Source: Gracilibacillus alcaliphilus (GTDB lineage: Bacteria > Bacillota > Bacilli > Bacillales > Amphibacillaceae). From it: a stretch of 37,400 nucleotides of DNA. The stretch lies in NCBI RefSeq assembly GCF_016909015.1, contig NZ_JAFBFA010000044.1:1-37400 (forward strand), read 5' to 3'. Positions 16,074-23,522 of this stretch are shown in pieces. The notes beneath the pieces are model-generated. The model was not told the origin of the DNA, searched no databases, and was given only the letters and a program-made list of their open reading frames with translations. A program made the translations under genes and the position numbers. Position 1 is the first letter of the stretch, and each line of letters begins with the position of its first letter.

Positions 16074-17078
16074 CTAAGTTAGATTCTCAATGGATACGGC
16101 ATGTGCTATACAGGGGATGGTTTGTTTCTGTTGAACAGTTAGTGGCGATAGCAATGCACCTGTCGCAACAACTAATATCCGTTGACATACCCCTTGATTT
16201 AGTTGTTGGATAAAGTGGCCATATGTAACTATGGCAGAACATGCCGCCCCGCTTCCTCCTGCAAAAACAGGCTGATCTGGTTTGTAAATAGTTAAGCCGC
16301 AATCAATAAACTTGTTTTCATCTATCTCTACTTGATTGACATTAAATAAATCTAAGCAACGTTCCCTGCCAATTTTTGCGAGGTCGCCAGTAATAATATA
16401 ATCATAATAATCAGCAGACAGCTGCCGATCCTGTAAATGTTGATTAATCGTATCAAAGGCAGCTGGAGCCATAGCCCCTCCCATGTTAAAAGGATCCTTT
16501 AAACCGGGATCAATGACTTTCCCAATCGTGGCCGATGTTATTTTTGGACCTGTTCCTTGTTTAGCAACGATAGCTGTTCCTGCACCAGTTACGGTCCATT
16601 GTGCCGTATCCGGTTTTTGGCTGCCGTATTCGGTCGGATAACGGAATTGTTTTTCTGCGGCTGAATTATGGCTTGCTGCCCCAGTAATAACATAATTAAC
16701 ATCCATGTTATGAACAATAAGTGCGGCAAGTGCCAATCCCTCCATTGAGGTAGCGCATGCACTAAAAAGCCCCAAATATGGAATAGCCAAGTTGCTCGCA
16801 GCAAAATTGGAAGGAGTAATTTGATTAATTAGATCTCCATGCAGTAAATACTCGATATCGGTCGTTTTCAGGTTAGCTTTCTGTATCGCATATTGACAAG
16901 CGTCCTCAATCATATGTTGATGAGCTATTTCAAATGACTTTTCATTAATCCATTGATCACTATAAAAATGATCAAAATCTTCACTAATATTACCTTGTTT
17001 CTCAAAGGGACCGCCGACAACACCAGTAGCAAGAATAGTGGGGGGATTGTCAAAGACCCATGTCTGTTTACCCTTCAT
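16074..17078 (-). CDS. spoVAD: SpoVAD, dipicolinic-acid-binding spore protein
   Basis: 334-aa soluble, thiolase-fold SpoVA subunit, known from B. subtilis to bind dipicolinic acid and sit at the forespore inner membrane. Features: ATGVVGGP, SACATSMEGLALAAL in the thiolase-like nucleophile region, GAASHNSAAEKQFRYPTEYG and GGSGAACSAIVTYGHF. The start is the ATG at 17078, overlapping the spoVAC stop in TAATG; the in-frame TTG at 17093 lies in the ribosome binding site. Strict coupling with spoVAC is likely. Confidence 0.94.
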   Translation of the reverse strand: MKGKQTWVFDNPPTILATGVVGGPFEKQGNISEDFDHFYSDQWINEKSFEIAHQHMIEDACQYAIQKANLKTTDIEYLLHGDLINQITPSNFAASNLAIPYLGLFSACATSMEGLALAALIVHNMDVNYVITGAASHNSAAEKQFRYPTEYGSQKPDTAQWTVTGAGTAIVAKQGTGPKITSATIGKVIDPGLKDPFNMGGAMAPAAFDTINQHLQDRQLSADYYDYIITGDLAKIGRERCLDLFNVNQVEIDENKFIDCGLTIYKPDQPVFAGGSGAACSAIVTYGHFIQQLNQGVCQRILVVATGALLSPLTVQQKQTIPCIAHAVSIENLT

Positions 17079-17533
17079 TATGCGCCACTCCAATATGATA
17101 TAATCGTTTTAATTAATGCAATAATAAACGCTGAAAAGACTCCAAATAGAATAACCGATCCAGCAAGTTTAAACATATTGCCGCCAACCCCCTGGACAAA
17201 CCCCTCTGTCCGATGCTCAATAGCAGCAGATATAACGGCATTACCAAAACCGGTAACCGGAACGGCCGTACCAGCCCCGGCAAATTGAGCCATTTTATCA
17301 TAAACACCAAATCCAGTTAGCAGCATTGTGATAAATATCAAGGTGGCTATGGTTGGGTTTCCTACTGTCTGTTCTGTGAAATCAAAGAAATACATGTAAA
17401 ACATAGAAATAACTTGTCCGATAACACAAATTAGTCCACCGACGAGAAAGGCTCGAATACAATTTTTTACAACTGGGCGTTTGGGTTCTTTTTTCTGTTC
17501 ATAGTTTTTATAATTTCCTTGTGGTTCTTTCAT
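17078..17533 (-). CDS. spoVAC: SpoVAC, mechanosensitive spore membrane channel
   Basis: 151 aa with a basic N-terminal tail (KKEPKRPVVKN) and several membrane segments; FLVGGLICVIGQV and FAGAGTAVPVTGFGNA are the family hallmarks. In B. subtilis SpoVAC behaves as a mechanosensitive channel for dipicolinic acid release. GGAGGG ribosome binding site; 13 nt after the lipoprotein gene. spoVAA, spoVAB, spoVAEa and spoVAF are absent here, unlike the classical operon. Confidence 0.94.
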   Translation of the reverse strand: MKEPQGNYKNYEQKKEPKRPVVKNCIRAFLVGGLICVIGQVISMFYMYFFDFTEQTVGNPTIATLIFITMLLTGFGVYDKMAQFAGAGTAVPVTGFGNAVISAAIEHRTEGFVQGVGGNMFKLAGSVILFGVFSAFIIALIKTIISYWSGA

Positions 17534-17546
17534 ATGCTACCCTCCA

Positions 17547-17987
17547 TTAGGCTTGTTCCTTAGAGAGCTTTCTTAATTTATCTAATTCCTTTTTCAGCTC
17601 TTGTTTGGATAAGTCCTGTTGCTCTAACTTGGATAATTCAATCATAAATTTTTGGTCTGAAGTGACAACTATTTCAGACAATTGGGTAATTTCCTGGAGC
17701 TTTTTCTCTATTTTTTTTTCTAGTTTTTGTTCTACGGCCTGTTTCATTGCCGAAGCTTCGATGGCTATGAATAGCTGATCATCTACTTGAACGGCCTTAT
17801 AGTCTGTGATGTCCTCTTCATTGTCTAAATATGCCTGTACGGAGCCAGCCTGCTTATCTGGATTTGACTCTGAATGCAGCATTGTCACACCGTCTATTTT
17901 GGCTGGATCAGCAGAAGGTGTATCTTTTTCTTGACAGCCAATGAGTATCAATATTGTTGCGATTGCTAACATGGAAATCAGCTTCAT
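17547..17987 (-). CDS. YhcN/YlaJ-family sporulation lipoprotein
   Basis: 146 aa. Lipoprotein signal with lipobox LIGC (Cys18), then a domain with VQVDDQLFIAIEAS and a charged, helix-rich C-terminus (KLEKKIEKKLQEI) ending in KLRKLSKEQA. Layout and the DDQLFIAI core fit the YhcN/YlaJ spore-lipoprotein family; this is by recognition, not a profile search. First gene of the spoVA cluster, 59-65 nt from a sigma-G/F-like -10. Such lipoproteins accompany spoVAC-D-Eb in the spoVA2-type operons of other bacilli. Confidence 0.78.
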   Translation of the reverse strand: MKLISMLAIATILILIGCQEKDTPSADPAKIDGVTMLHSESNPDKQAGSVQAYLDNEEDITDYKAVQVDDQLFIAIEASAMKQAVEQKLEKKIEKKLQEITQLSEIVVTSDQKFMIELSKLEQQDLSKQELKKELDKLRKLSKEQA

Positions 17988-18003
17988 ACATTTCTTCCTT
18001 TCC

Positions 18004-18040
18004 TCATGAAATAATTAGCAGATCGATTTCATGAAATAAT
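18004..18040. repeat. Tandem-spaced direct repeat TCATGAAATAAT
   Basis: Two identical 12-bp copies (18004-18015 and 18029-18040), 25 bp start to start, lie between the predicted sporulation promoter and the lipoprotein gene. The second is part of the palindrome ATTTCATGAAAT. Possible binding site, or chance in AT-rich DNA. Confidence 0.4.
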
Positions 18041-18051
18041 CTTCTCCACTA

Positions 18052-18081
18052 TATTTTGTAAAGTTATTGCAAGAATATTCA
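18052..18081 (-). promoter_or_regulatory. Sigma-G/F-type forespore promoter of the spoVA cluster
   Basis: TGAATA (complement of 18076-18081), 17-nt spacer, CAAAATA (complement of 18052-18058). This fits the forespore pattern TGnATA and CATnnTA with one -10 mismatch. Its place ahead of a spoVA operon supports it. Confidence 0.65.
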
Positions 18082-18236
18082 TTTTTTTATAAAACTCTAT
18101 CGGAGTGAGTCCTTATCGTGACTAATTGCCTAAGAAGGTTTGCTGGATTTAACTAAATTCTTATTTTGTTTATAGCGGTGTCTCTGTCAGCACATTATGA
18201 ATACGGCCTAATAATGTAACGAATTTTTTAACAAAG

Positions 18237-18258
18237 TTTTCAATATTTCCATTGAAAA
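18237..18258. promoter_or_regulatory. Inverted repeat upstream of gene 18363
   Basis: TTTTCAAT (18237-18244) and ATTGAAAA (18251-18258) are separated by 6 nt, about 100 nt upstream of the gene. Operator-like geometry; no regulator can be named. Confidence 0.35.
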
Positions 18259-18362
18259 AATGAAACAAAATGTTGTTTTGATTCGTATATATAGGTAAGA
18301 ATGACAGAAAAATCAGGTGATTTGTAACAATATACATAAAAATATAGAGGAGGAATGGAAAG

Positions 18363-18809
18363 TTGAAACGAAAATATTTGCTGATAGCTATTTCATTAGT
18401 TATAATTGTCGCGGTTGGCTTCTTTGCTTTCCAGAAATTCCAAAGTGCTTCCTTAGCAGAAACGGTGATATTAGAAGGGCAGCATGAGGATTTTGTTGTT
18501 CATATACAAATAGAACCGGATCAAGATGGGGTGAGGGTGCTGCGGTCATTACAATATATTGGCGATGAGGATATTACAATAGAACATCGCTCACCATTGA
18601 CACAGATAACGATCAATACAGATAATGCCGTATTTACTGGAAGTACAATTAAGAAACACTTGCAACAAGGTTCACAATATTATACACAGGAGCCATTAAG
18701 GATTCCCGCTTTAAACAAGGGAACACATGTCATCTATGTACATACTCAATTTAAAAAAGATGGAGAACAAATCGATATTAAATCAAAAGGAGAAGTGAGG
18801 TTTGAGTAA
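18363..18809 (+). CDS. Membrane-anchored extracellular protein, unknown
   Basis: 148 aa. One N-terminal hydrophobic segment (about residues 4-23) after a KRK start, without a lipobox, so either a signal peptide or an anchor. The rest is beta-rich and polar (ITIEHRSPLTQITINTDN), reminiscent of small secreted Bacillus proteins with an Ig-like fold; I do not recognise the family. The start is TTG with GGAGG 9 nt upstream. It is divergent from the spoVA cluster and followed by an elaborate hairpin (18812-18898). Confidence 0.75.
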   Translation: MKRKYLLIAISLVIIVAVGFFAFQKFQSASLAETVILEGQHEDFVVHIQIEPDQDGVRVLRSLQYIGDEDITIEHRSPLTQITINTDNAVFTGSTIKKHLQQGSQYYTQEPLRIPALNKGTHVIYVHTQFKKDGEQIDIKSKGEVRFE

Positions 18810-18811
18810 GA

Positions 18812-18898
18812 AAAAGCCCTGTCATAGCGATAGCACCCTTTAGATGTTAGCGTAGATTCTAAATGTGGAGGGTGGTTACGAGGTGACAGAGGCTTTTT
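18812..18898 (+). terminator. Large structured terminator after gene 18363
   Basis: Outer stem AAAGCC/GGCTTT with TGTCA/TGACA. Then a 9-by-9 internal loop (TAGCGATAG opposite GTTACGAGG), an inner stem CACCC/GGGTG and an apical TTTAGA/TCTAAA stem, finishing in a T-run. It is far more elaborate than a normal terminator. It begins 2-3 nt after the stop codon. Confidence 0.65.
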
Positions 18899-18979
18899 AA
18901 AAAGCAGTTTTTACCATATCAGCCTAAAGGTTCAAGCCAGGAAGAATAAAGAGCAGAAAGGCAAGTGAGAAGAGTCTGC

Positions 18980-19663
18980 TTAACTTTCGAGATCAAATAA
19001 AGATTCTGTGTTTTCTATTAAATGCCCTTCATAGATCGTTGAATCTGCTTCTAGTTGATATTCGATATGCACGGTTGTATCATCTATCCAATTCCCTGAT
19101 ATAATATGTAAGTCCTCTGCTTCTTTCTCTGGTAAAGGCTCTTCTAATACAAATTGGGTATTTCCCCATTGATCTAACTGTAGAATTTTCCATGTGTTTT
19201 TGTGATCATTCTCAAATAAAAATAGCAATTTGGTTTTTTCTGTGGAAGGCAGGACCTCTTTCACTGTGACCATGTCATCCAGCAACAGGGAGCGGTTGGG
19301 TTCATTTCTATCTAAAAGGAGATAGGAACATGTTTCATTCTTACAATTGAAAGCTAATAAATATAGTTTTTCCAGTGTTAATTTCTCTAATTTCATACTA
19401 TCAATGGCCTGTTCGCGATTTGTTGCTGTCTCTAAGAATGATTTTAGAATGGTAATATTATCTGGATTTAACATAATAGTTTCATCATCTAAAACAAATT
19501 CAATTTCTCGACTTTCTACTGGACTTTCTCTTTCCGGTTTTTCCTCGTTCTCTGTAGTTTGCTGAGGAAGCGTTGATTCCGGTTCTTTGGTAATCATCCA
19601 TTCATTAGAGTTATTGCTGCAAGCTGCTAACAGAAATAACAGTATAACCATCATTCTTTTCAA
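18980..19663 (-). CDS. Lipoprotein of unknown function
   Basis: 227 aa. Signal peptide with lipobox LLAAC (Cys15), then a low-complexity acidic/proline linker (about residues 25-52, rich in E, P, T and S), then a beta-rich globular part with two cysteines in FNCKNETCSYLLL that could form a disulphide. I recognise no family. The TTG start is 5-6 nt from GGGTG, somewhat close. No partner gene adjoins it. Confidence 0.72.
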   Translation of the reverse strand: MKRMMVILLFLLAACSNNSNEWMITKEPESTLPQQTTENEEKPERESPVESREIEFVLDDETIMLNPDNITILKSFLETATNREQAIDSMKLEKLTLEKLYLLAFNCKNETCSYLLLDRNEPNRSLLLDDMVTVKEVLPSTEKTKLLFLFENDHKNTWKILQLDQWGNTQFVLEEPLPEKEAEDLHIISGNWIDDTTVHIEYQLEADSTIYEGHLIENTESLFDLES

Positions 19664-19707
19664 GTTTTCACCCGCTTTTCGATTGTTTATTTTTGATATC
19701 TTAATTT

Positions 19708-19849
19708 CTCAACTTTCGCACATATAAATAGACACGTGCACCTTGTGATCATTGCCTAAATGCCTTGTCTTGCTAAGCAGTTAATCGAAGTAACGACAAC
19801 TACTTGTGTCTATGAACAGTATGCCGTTTTTAGAACTGTGAAAGTTGAG
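19708..19849. repeat. 142-bp element with terminal and internal inverted repeats
   Basis: CTCAACTTTCGCA (19708-19720) and TGTGAAAGTTGAG (19837-19849) match at 12 of 13 positions as inverted repeats. Inside, TAGACAC (19729-19735) pairs with GTGTCTA (19806-19812). Non-coding. MITE-like or a structured relic; its ends differ from the GTTCAAAAAGTTC family. Confidence 0.5.
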
Positions 19850-19944
19850 TTAACTTAGTAAATTTGCAAAACCTCACTTTCTTAACTGTTTCTTTAATGA
19901 TGACATTATACCATGAAAAAGGTAACTTTACGCAGTCAATTGCC

Positions 19945-20150
19945 AAGATGCCATAGTGTAACTGGTTGTAAGCCAAAAATAAGAGAACAAGTCATTTCTA
20001 AATGGGAGATCCGACAGCCAGTAAAGGCTTGATTGGTTCAACTAATGTTTAGTGGGGAAGAGGAAACTGACTAAGTTCGCGACGTCGTGTCGCAGTCTGG
20101 ACTAGCACATCCTATGCGTCGAAACCTCACGGAACGAAGTTTCACTTTAT
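19945..20150. repeat. Dispersed repeat core, copy A
   Basis: About 200 bp homologous, with indels, to 26957-27158. Shared stretches include GTCATTTCTAA, ACAGCCAGTAA, GACTAGCAC-like sequence and GAAGTTTCAC. The hairpin GCGAC-gtcgt-GTCGC (20079-20093) corresponds to the hairpin at 7454-7468 on the other strand. No terminal repeats are visible, so this looks like a decayed copy. Confidence 0.65.
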
Positions 20151-20164
20151 TAATCATAAAAAAA

Positions 20165-20173
20165 TGGTATAAT
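20165..20173 (+). promoter_or_regulatory. Extended -10 promoter of the 26-codon gene
   Basis: TGGTATAAT, a perfect TGnTATAAT, 35 nt upstream of the small ORF start. It lies just beyond the end of repeat copy A. Confidence 0.6.
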
Positions 20174-20208
20174 AAGAACAGAACATTGGAGAAAATGGGG
20201 TGTAGGCA

Positions 20209-20289
20209 GTGAGCGTAATATTTGGTATTTTATGCTTTGTGTTGGTTATTGGAACAATGGCTTATAGTATATTTGATCGTGTAAAATAA
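20209..20289 (+). CDS. 26-aa single-pass membrane peptide
   Basis: GTG start, peptide VSVIFGILCFVLVIGTMA followed by the polar tail YSIFDRVK and a TAA stop. About 18 hydrophobic residues form one transmembrane helix with a short positively charged C-terminal tail. It has its own extended -10 promoter, a GGGGTG/AGG ribosome-binding region and a strong terminator 14 nt after the stop, so it reads as a complete tiny transcription unit. Function unknown; a regulatory membrane peptide or a toxin-like peptide are both possible. Confidence 0.7.
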   Translation: MSVIFGILCFVLVIGTMAYSIFDRVK

Positions 20290-20302
20290 GCAGAATACAA
20301 AC

Positions 20303-20340
20303 AATGAGTGAGGCTTTTACAGCTTCACTCATTTTTTTTG
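20303..20340 (+). terminator. Terminator of the 26-codon gene
   Basis: AATGAGTGA/TCACTCATT stem (20303-20311 and 20325-20333) with an inner GC/GC pair, followed by a run of eight or more T. Confidence 0.9.
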
Positions 20341-20726
20341 GTAAAATGAACTAAATTAGGAGAGTGGGTTTCATCGGTAGCGTTGCCTATCAGGACATGT
20401 TTTCACACACGTATGGCTATAGAAAATAGCTGGCCTTTCACAGTATAAATTTGATTTAAAAAAAGGCCGACTGTTCTGTTGAATTCAAACCAGCATATTT
20501 TTGAATAGTATTTATAATGATAACTGCGAAGCTTTACGTTGATTTCTACTAATTATGTTACATAAATAATAGGAAAAGTAGTGTTTAATTAGCAGCAATG
20601 TGCGTAAAGTGAAATAAAATAGGGAATTTTGTCTATTTTCGAGGAAAAAAATTGCGCCAATAAAACAGAATTTGATATATTTTTTTCCATATAATTAACA
20701 GTTTGCGTATTTTGTGAGTTATGGAA
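20341..20726. other. Gene-free stretch
   Basis: No convincing ORF. The only structure seen is GGCCTTT/AAAGGCC arms about 37 nt end to end near 20432-20468. Very AT-rich from 20500 onward. Confidence 0.5.
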
Positions 20727-20735
20727 TGATATAAT
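20727..20735 (+). promoter_or_regulatory. Extended -10 promoter of the Spo0E-like gene
   Basis: TGATATAAT, a perfect extended -10. It implies a leader of about 200 nt before the ribosome binding site at 20933, long for such a small gene. Confidence 0.55.
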
Positions 20736-20947
20736 ATACCTAAATAAAGTATCTATTTAACCATTAAAGGAATTATTTTCTTGTTTTAAAGTCAGAGTTA
20801 AGTGATGTCCTAGATGTGAAAAGAAGTTTTTTATGAATAAATTGTCTAATTTTGCGGTTTACTTTACATTCTTACAATTTTTTGGGATAATTGTAGGACA
20901 TGAATATAGAACAACAATATCCAACAATAATTGGAGGATTAATGTTT

Positions 20948-21145
20948 ATGACTGTGTATTTAAATAACTTAGTCAATGAAATTGAAAGGCTACGTAAGGA
21001 AATGTCGGAAGTCGCCCTCCAAAAAGGAATTACCAGCAAGGAATCGTTAGCTATAAGTCAAAAGCTCGATAAATTATTAAATGATTATGAATTAAATAAA
21101 CAAAAGGAAAGTAAACATGTAGACTCATCTGAAGAAACTACTTAA
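20948..21145 (+). CDS. Spo0E-family aspartyl-phosphate phosphatase
   Basis: About 65 aa. Two-helix layout with IERLRKEM, then ALQKGITSKESLAISQKLDKLL and a closing NDYE; the SQKLD core is the Spo0E signature. Family members dephosphorylate Spo0A~P and restrain sporulation. GGAGG at 20933-20937 is 10 nt from the ATG at 20948 and only 4 nt from the ATG at 20942. The in-frame ATG at 20900 has a poor site and would add 16 residues outside the domain. Single gene with its own promoter and terminator. Confidence 0.85.
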   Translation: MTVYLNNLVNEIERLRKEMSEVALQKGITSKESLAISQKLDKLLNDYELNKQKESKHVDSSEETT

Positions 21146-21188
21146 GGCGCACAAACAATGACAGGTTTCACCATTTGTGTGCCTTTTT
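21146..21188 (+). terminator. Terminator after the Spo0E-like gene
   Basis: GGCGCACAAA pairs with TTTGTGTGCC (one G-U) and AATG with CATT; a T-run follows. Also close to the convergent patA stop at 21211. Confidence 0.85.
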
Positions 21189-21210
21189 ATGATGATAAAG
21201 TGTGAGAGTA

Positions 21211-22368
21211 TTATTGGCGACAAGAAATGAAGTGTTCTATTCGATTAAGTCCCTCTTCTAATGTTGGCTGATCATAGGCATAAGATAGGCGCAAATAACC
21301 TTCTCCGTATTTTGAAAAGGCACTGCCCGGCACTAAAGCAACCCCAGCCTCTTCTACTAGCTGCAAAGCAATTGAAAAAGAATCCGCTAATAAATGACGA
21401 ATGTCAATAAAAAAGTAAAACCCTCCATCTGGAAGATAACAAGAAATTCCCATGTGACTAAGACGATGATAAACATAGTTACGCCGATCTAAATAGGCTT
21501 TTTTCATTTCTTTTGGATCACTTTCTCCATTTTGCAGAGCCTCTAAAGCGGCATGTTGGCTAATAGATGAGGCACAAGATATATTATACTGATGAACCTT
21601 AAGGATATGCTGCATCAGCCATTGGGCACCAAGAATATAACCAATTCGGAAACCAGTCATAGAATGGGATTTAGAAACCCCATTGATAATGATGAGTTTA
21701 TCACGTATTTCTTCGTATATGCCGATAGATATATGTGGTTGTTCGTAGGTAAGTTCACTATATATTTCGTCTGCGATAAAGAAGATGTTGTGTCTGGCCA
21801 TAACGTCAGCTATTTCCTTCAATTCCTGTTTCGACAGTGAGACACCAGTAGGGTTAGATGGATAAGGCAAGATGACGGCCTTTGTCTTGGCCGTGATAGC
21901 AGCTTTCAACATGTTTGCCGACAACTTAAAGTTTGTTTCACGTGTGTCTACATATACTGGAACAGCCTTTGCCAGTTTAATCAGTGGTTCGTAGCCTGGA
22001 TAGACTGGGCCTGGCAGAATGACTTCATCCCCTTCATTCAAAATGGTTCGAAGTGTGATATCAATTGCCTGAGAAGCACCAGCTGTTACAATGATTTCTT
22101 TCTCTGGGTCGTATTCCAGTTGATAATTTGAATGGACAAAATCAGCAATTGCTTGTCTTAATGACATGATACCAGCATTGGCGGTATAGCTTGTATAATT
22201 ATGAGCAATTGCTTGTTTTGCTTTTTCCTTTACATGGTCAGGGGTGGGGAAATCCGGCTGGCCGATAGTGAGGGAAATAAGACCCTGTTTACCAGATACC
22301 ATATTAAAAAACTGACGAATCCCAGAGATGTTAATGTCTTTTACTTGATGATTAATAAATTGTTCCAT
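21211..22368 (-). CDS. patA: N-acetyl-LL-diaminopimelate aminotransferase
   Basis: Class I PLP aminotransferase, 385 aa. TIGQPDFPTP near residue 38, YTANAGIMSLRQAIA, PSNPTG, FIADEIYSELTY and the PLP lysine in SKSHSMTGFRIGY. In B. subtilis PatA supplies the aminotransferase step of the acetylase branch of diaminopimelate synthesis, and patA lies just upstream of ykyB. The same neighbourhood with dapH and dapL here supports this assignment over a generic aspartate aminotransferase. GGAGG 9 nt before the ATG. Confidence 0.85.
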   Translation of the reverse strand: MEQFINHQVKDINISGIRQFFNMVSGKQGLISLTIGQPDFPTPDHVKEKAKQAIAHNYTSYTANAGIMSLRQAIADFVHSNYQLEYDPEKEIIVTAGASQAIDITLRTILNEGDEVILPGPVYPGYEPLIKLAKAVPVYVDTRETNFKLSANMLKAAITAKTKAVILPYPSNPTGVSLSKQELKEIADVMARHNIFFIADEIYSELTYEQPHISIGIYEEIRDKLIIINGVSKSHSMTGFRIGYILGAQWLMQHILKVHQYNISCASSISQHAALEALQNGESDPKEMKKAYLDRRNYVYHRLSHMGISCYLPDGGFYFFIDIRHLLADSFSIALQLVEEAGVALVPGSAFSKYGEGYLRLSYAYDQPTLEEGLNRIEHFISCRQ

Positions 22369-22589
22369 TCCATGCTGCCTCCTGTAATAAATTATCTGTC
22401 ATGTTGTTAATGCATTACATTATAAAAACAATAGATTGCTGTTTGTCTGTATATACCTAATCTATCACCGTCTAATGCAGCGGATGATTGGCAATACTTA
22501 GATTATCATGGGTATGGGTATTAATCTAGTAGGTTGAACCACACCTATAAACATGATTTTATCATAAGGTAGGAAAGAGGTGTTACGAA

Positions 22590-22892
22590 ATGACAGAGAG
22601 CTGGATGACTGAATTGACAAAGATGGCAGATTATCTCTTACTAACAAAACAAGAAGAACTGTTCTTGGTCATCTTTTTGTCGATAGGTTTAATTATTTGT
22701 TTCTTTGTCTTGCAACCAATTGTTTCCATATTAATCTCGATCGGATGGAAAACATTTTTAACATACAGTTTGGTAATTATGATTATGGTTCTGATTGTTA
22801 CTTCTTTGTCAACAGAAGTAGAAGGCATTTACCTTATGCTGAGTCTCCTTATTTTTACAGCTGTAGTCTGTTTCAGCAAATTTGTAAAATAA
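22590..22892 (+). CDS. Small integral membrane protein, unknown
   Basis: 100 aa. A polar 20-residue N-terminus, then three hydrophobic segments (about 25-45, 52-72 and 78-97), ending in KFVK. GAGGTG ribosome binding site 9 nt from the ATG. No family recognised. It sits where B. subtilis has cheV, between patA and ykyB, and is convergent with ykyB without an obvious terminator in the 49-nt gap. Confidence 0.65.
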   Translation: MTESWMTELTKMADYLLLTKQEELFLVIFLSIGLIICFFVLQPIVSILISIGWKTFLTYSLVIMIMVLIVTSLSTEVEGIYLMLSLLIFTAVVCFSKFVK

Positions 22893-22941
22893 TAAGGCTG
22901 TAAGGGATACTATAGGAATAAAAACTCCAAGCTACCATTAT

Positions 22942-23364
22942 CTATTTTCTCCTATAATAGAAAGACATCTTGTTAGGAGAAGGGGTTTTAGTTTTTTTAT
23001 AAGTGTCCTTGCCTAAATATTGCTGTAAAATTCTCTTTGCTTGGTTAAGTGAAAGAGAAGGACGCTGATTACGATGGGATTCATCTAAGTGACCTAAATG
23101 CGGTAAGCTATGCATATCATTTTTATCCGGCGGTAAATGAAAATAGTAATCATCAATTTGTACAAGCAAGACAGAATGCTGCTGGCTGTTCTTGGGGTTG
23201 TTGGAAAAGTGCAGCCCTTTTTTAATGGCCTTTTGCTCTTTTAATAATTTGGCGATGGCCTCTTTTTTTAAACGATATAATTGAGAAGGGTCTGGTGCCG
23301 TTTTGGCATGTCGGTTCACAATAAACAAGGCATCTGCTATCTGTTTTATCGTTGGATATCCCAT
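22942..23364 (-). CDS. ykyB: YkyB-family protein
   Basis: 140 aa. Conserved signature VNRHAKTAP near residues 16-24, KKGLHFSNNPKNSQQ, DYYFHLPPDK and LPHLGHLDESHRN, as in B. subtilis YkyB. The basic tail varies. Function is unknown; the family is restricted to bacilli. Gene order with patA and ykuE agrees with B. subtilis. A degenerate copy of the inverted-repeat element lies 29 nt upstream. Confidence 0.88.
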   Translation of the reverse strand: MGYPTIKQIADALFIVNRHAKTAPDPSQLYRLKKEAIAKLLKEQKAIKKGLHFSNNPKNSQQHSVLLVQIDDYYFHLPPDKNDMHSLPHLGHLDESHRNQRPSLSLNQAKRILQQYLGKDTYKKTKTPSPNKMSFYYRRK

Positions 23365-23392
23365 GAATACTCACCTTTTCTTATTTAGAGAA

Positions 23393-23472
23393 TGTTCATA
23401 AAGTACAATAAAAATGACACGGTGAATTGCAGTGTTTCTTGCTTCTCCGTTCTTTTACCGAACTTATGGACC
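23393..23472. repeat. Shortened copy of the GTTCAAAAAGTTC element
   Basis: The left end TGTTCATAAAGTAC and about 23 following bases match the element at 7273 closely (AATAAAAATGA shared exactly). The right end GAACTTATGGACC corresponds to the element's other end. Only about 80 bp remain, so the interior has been deleted. Confidence 0.6.
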
Positions 23473-23488
23473 ATACATTATTAGTTAA

Positions 23489-23519
23489 AAAAGTAGAAGT
23501 GTGAATCACTTCTACTTTT
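23489..23519 (-). terminator. Terminator of the ykuE-sco operon
   Basis: A perfect 13-bp stem (AAAAGTAGAAGTG with its complement, 5-nt loop) followed by a U-run on the minus strand, 4 nt after the SCO-like gene's stop. Confidence 0.88.
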
Positions 23520-23522
23520 ACT

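Noticed and set aside
20432..20468. GGCCTTT/AAAGGCC arms as a terminator
   Set aside because: The arms are separated by about 23 nt, there is no U-run after the stem, and no gene ends nearby.
20900..20947. Upstream ATG for the Spo0E-like gene
   Set aside because: Poor ribosome binding site, and the extra residues lie outside the family domain.
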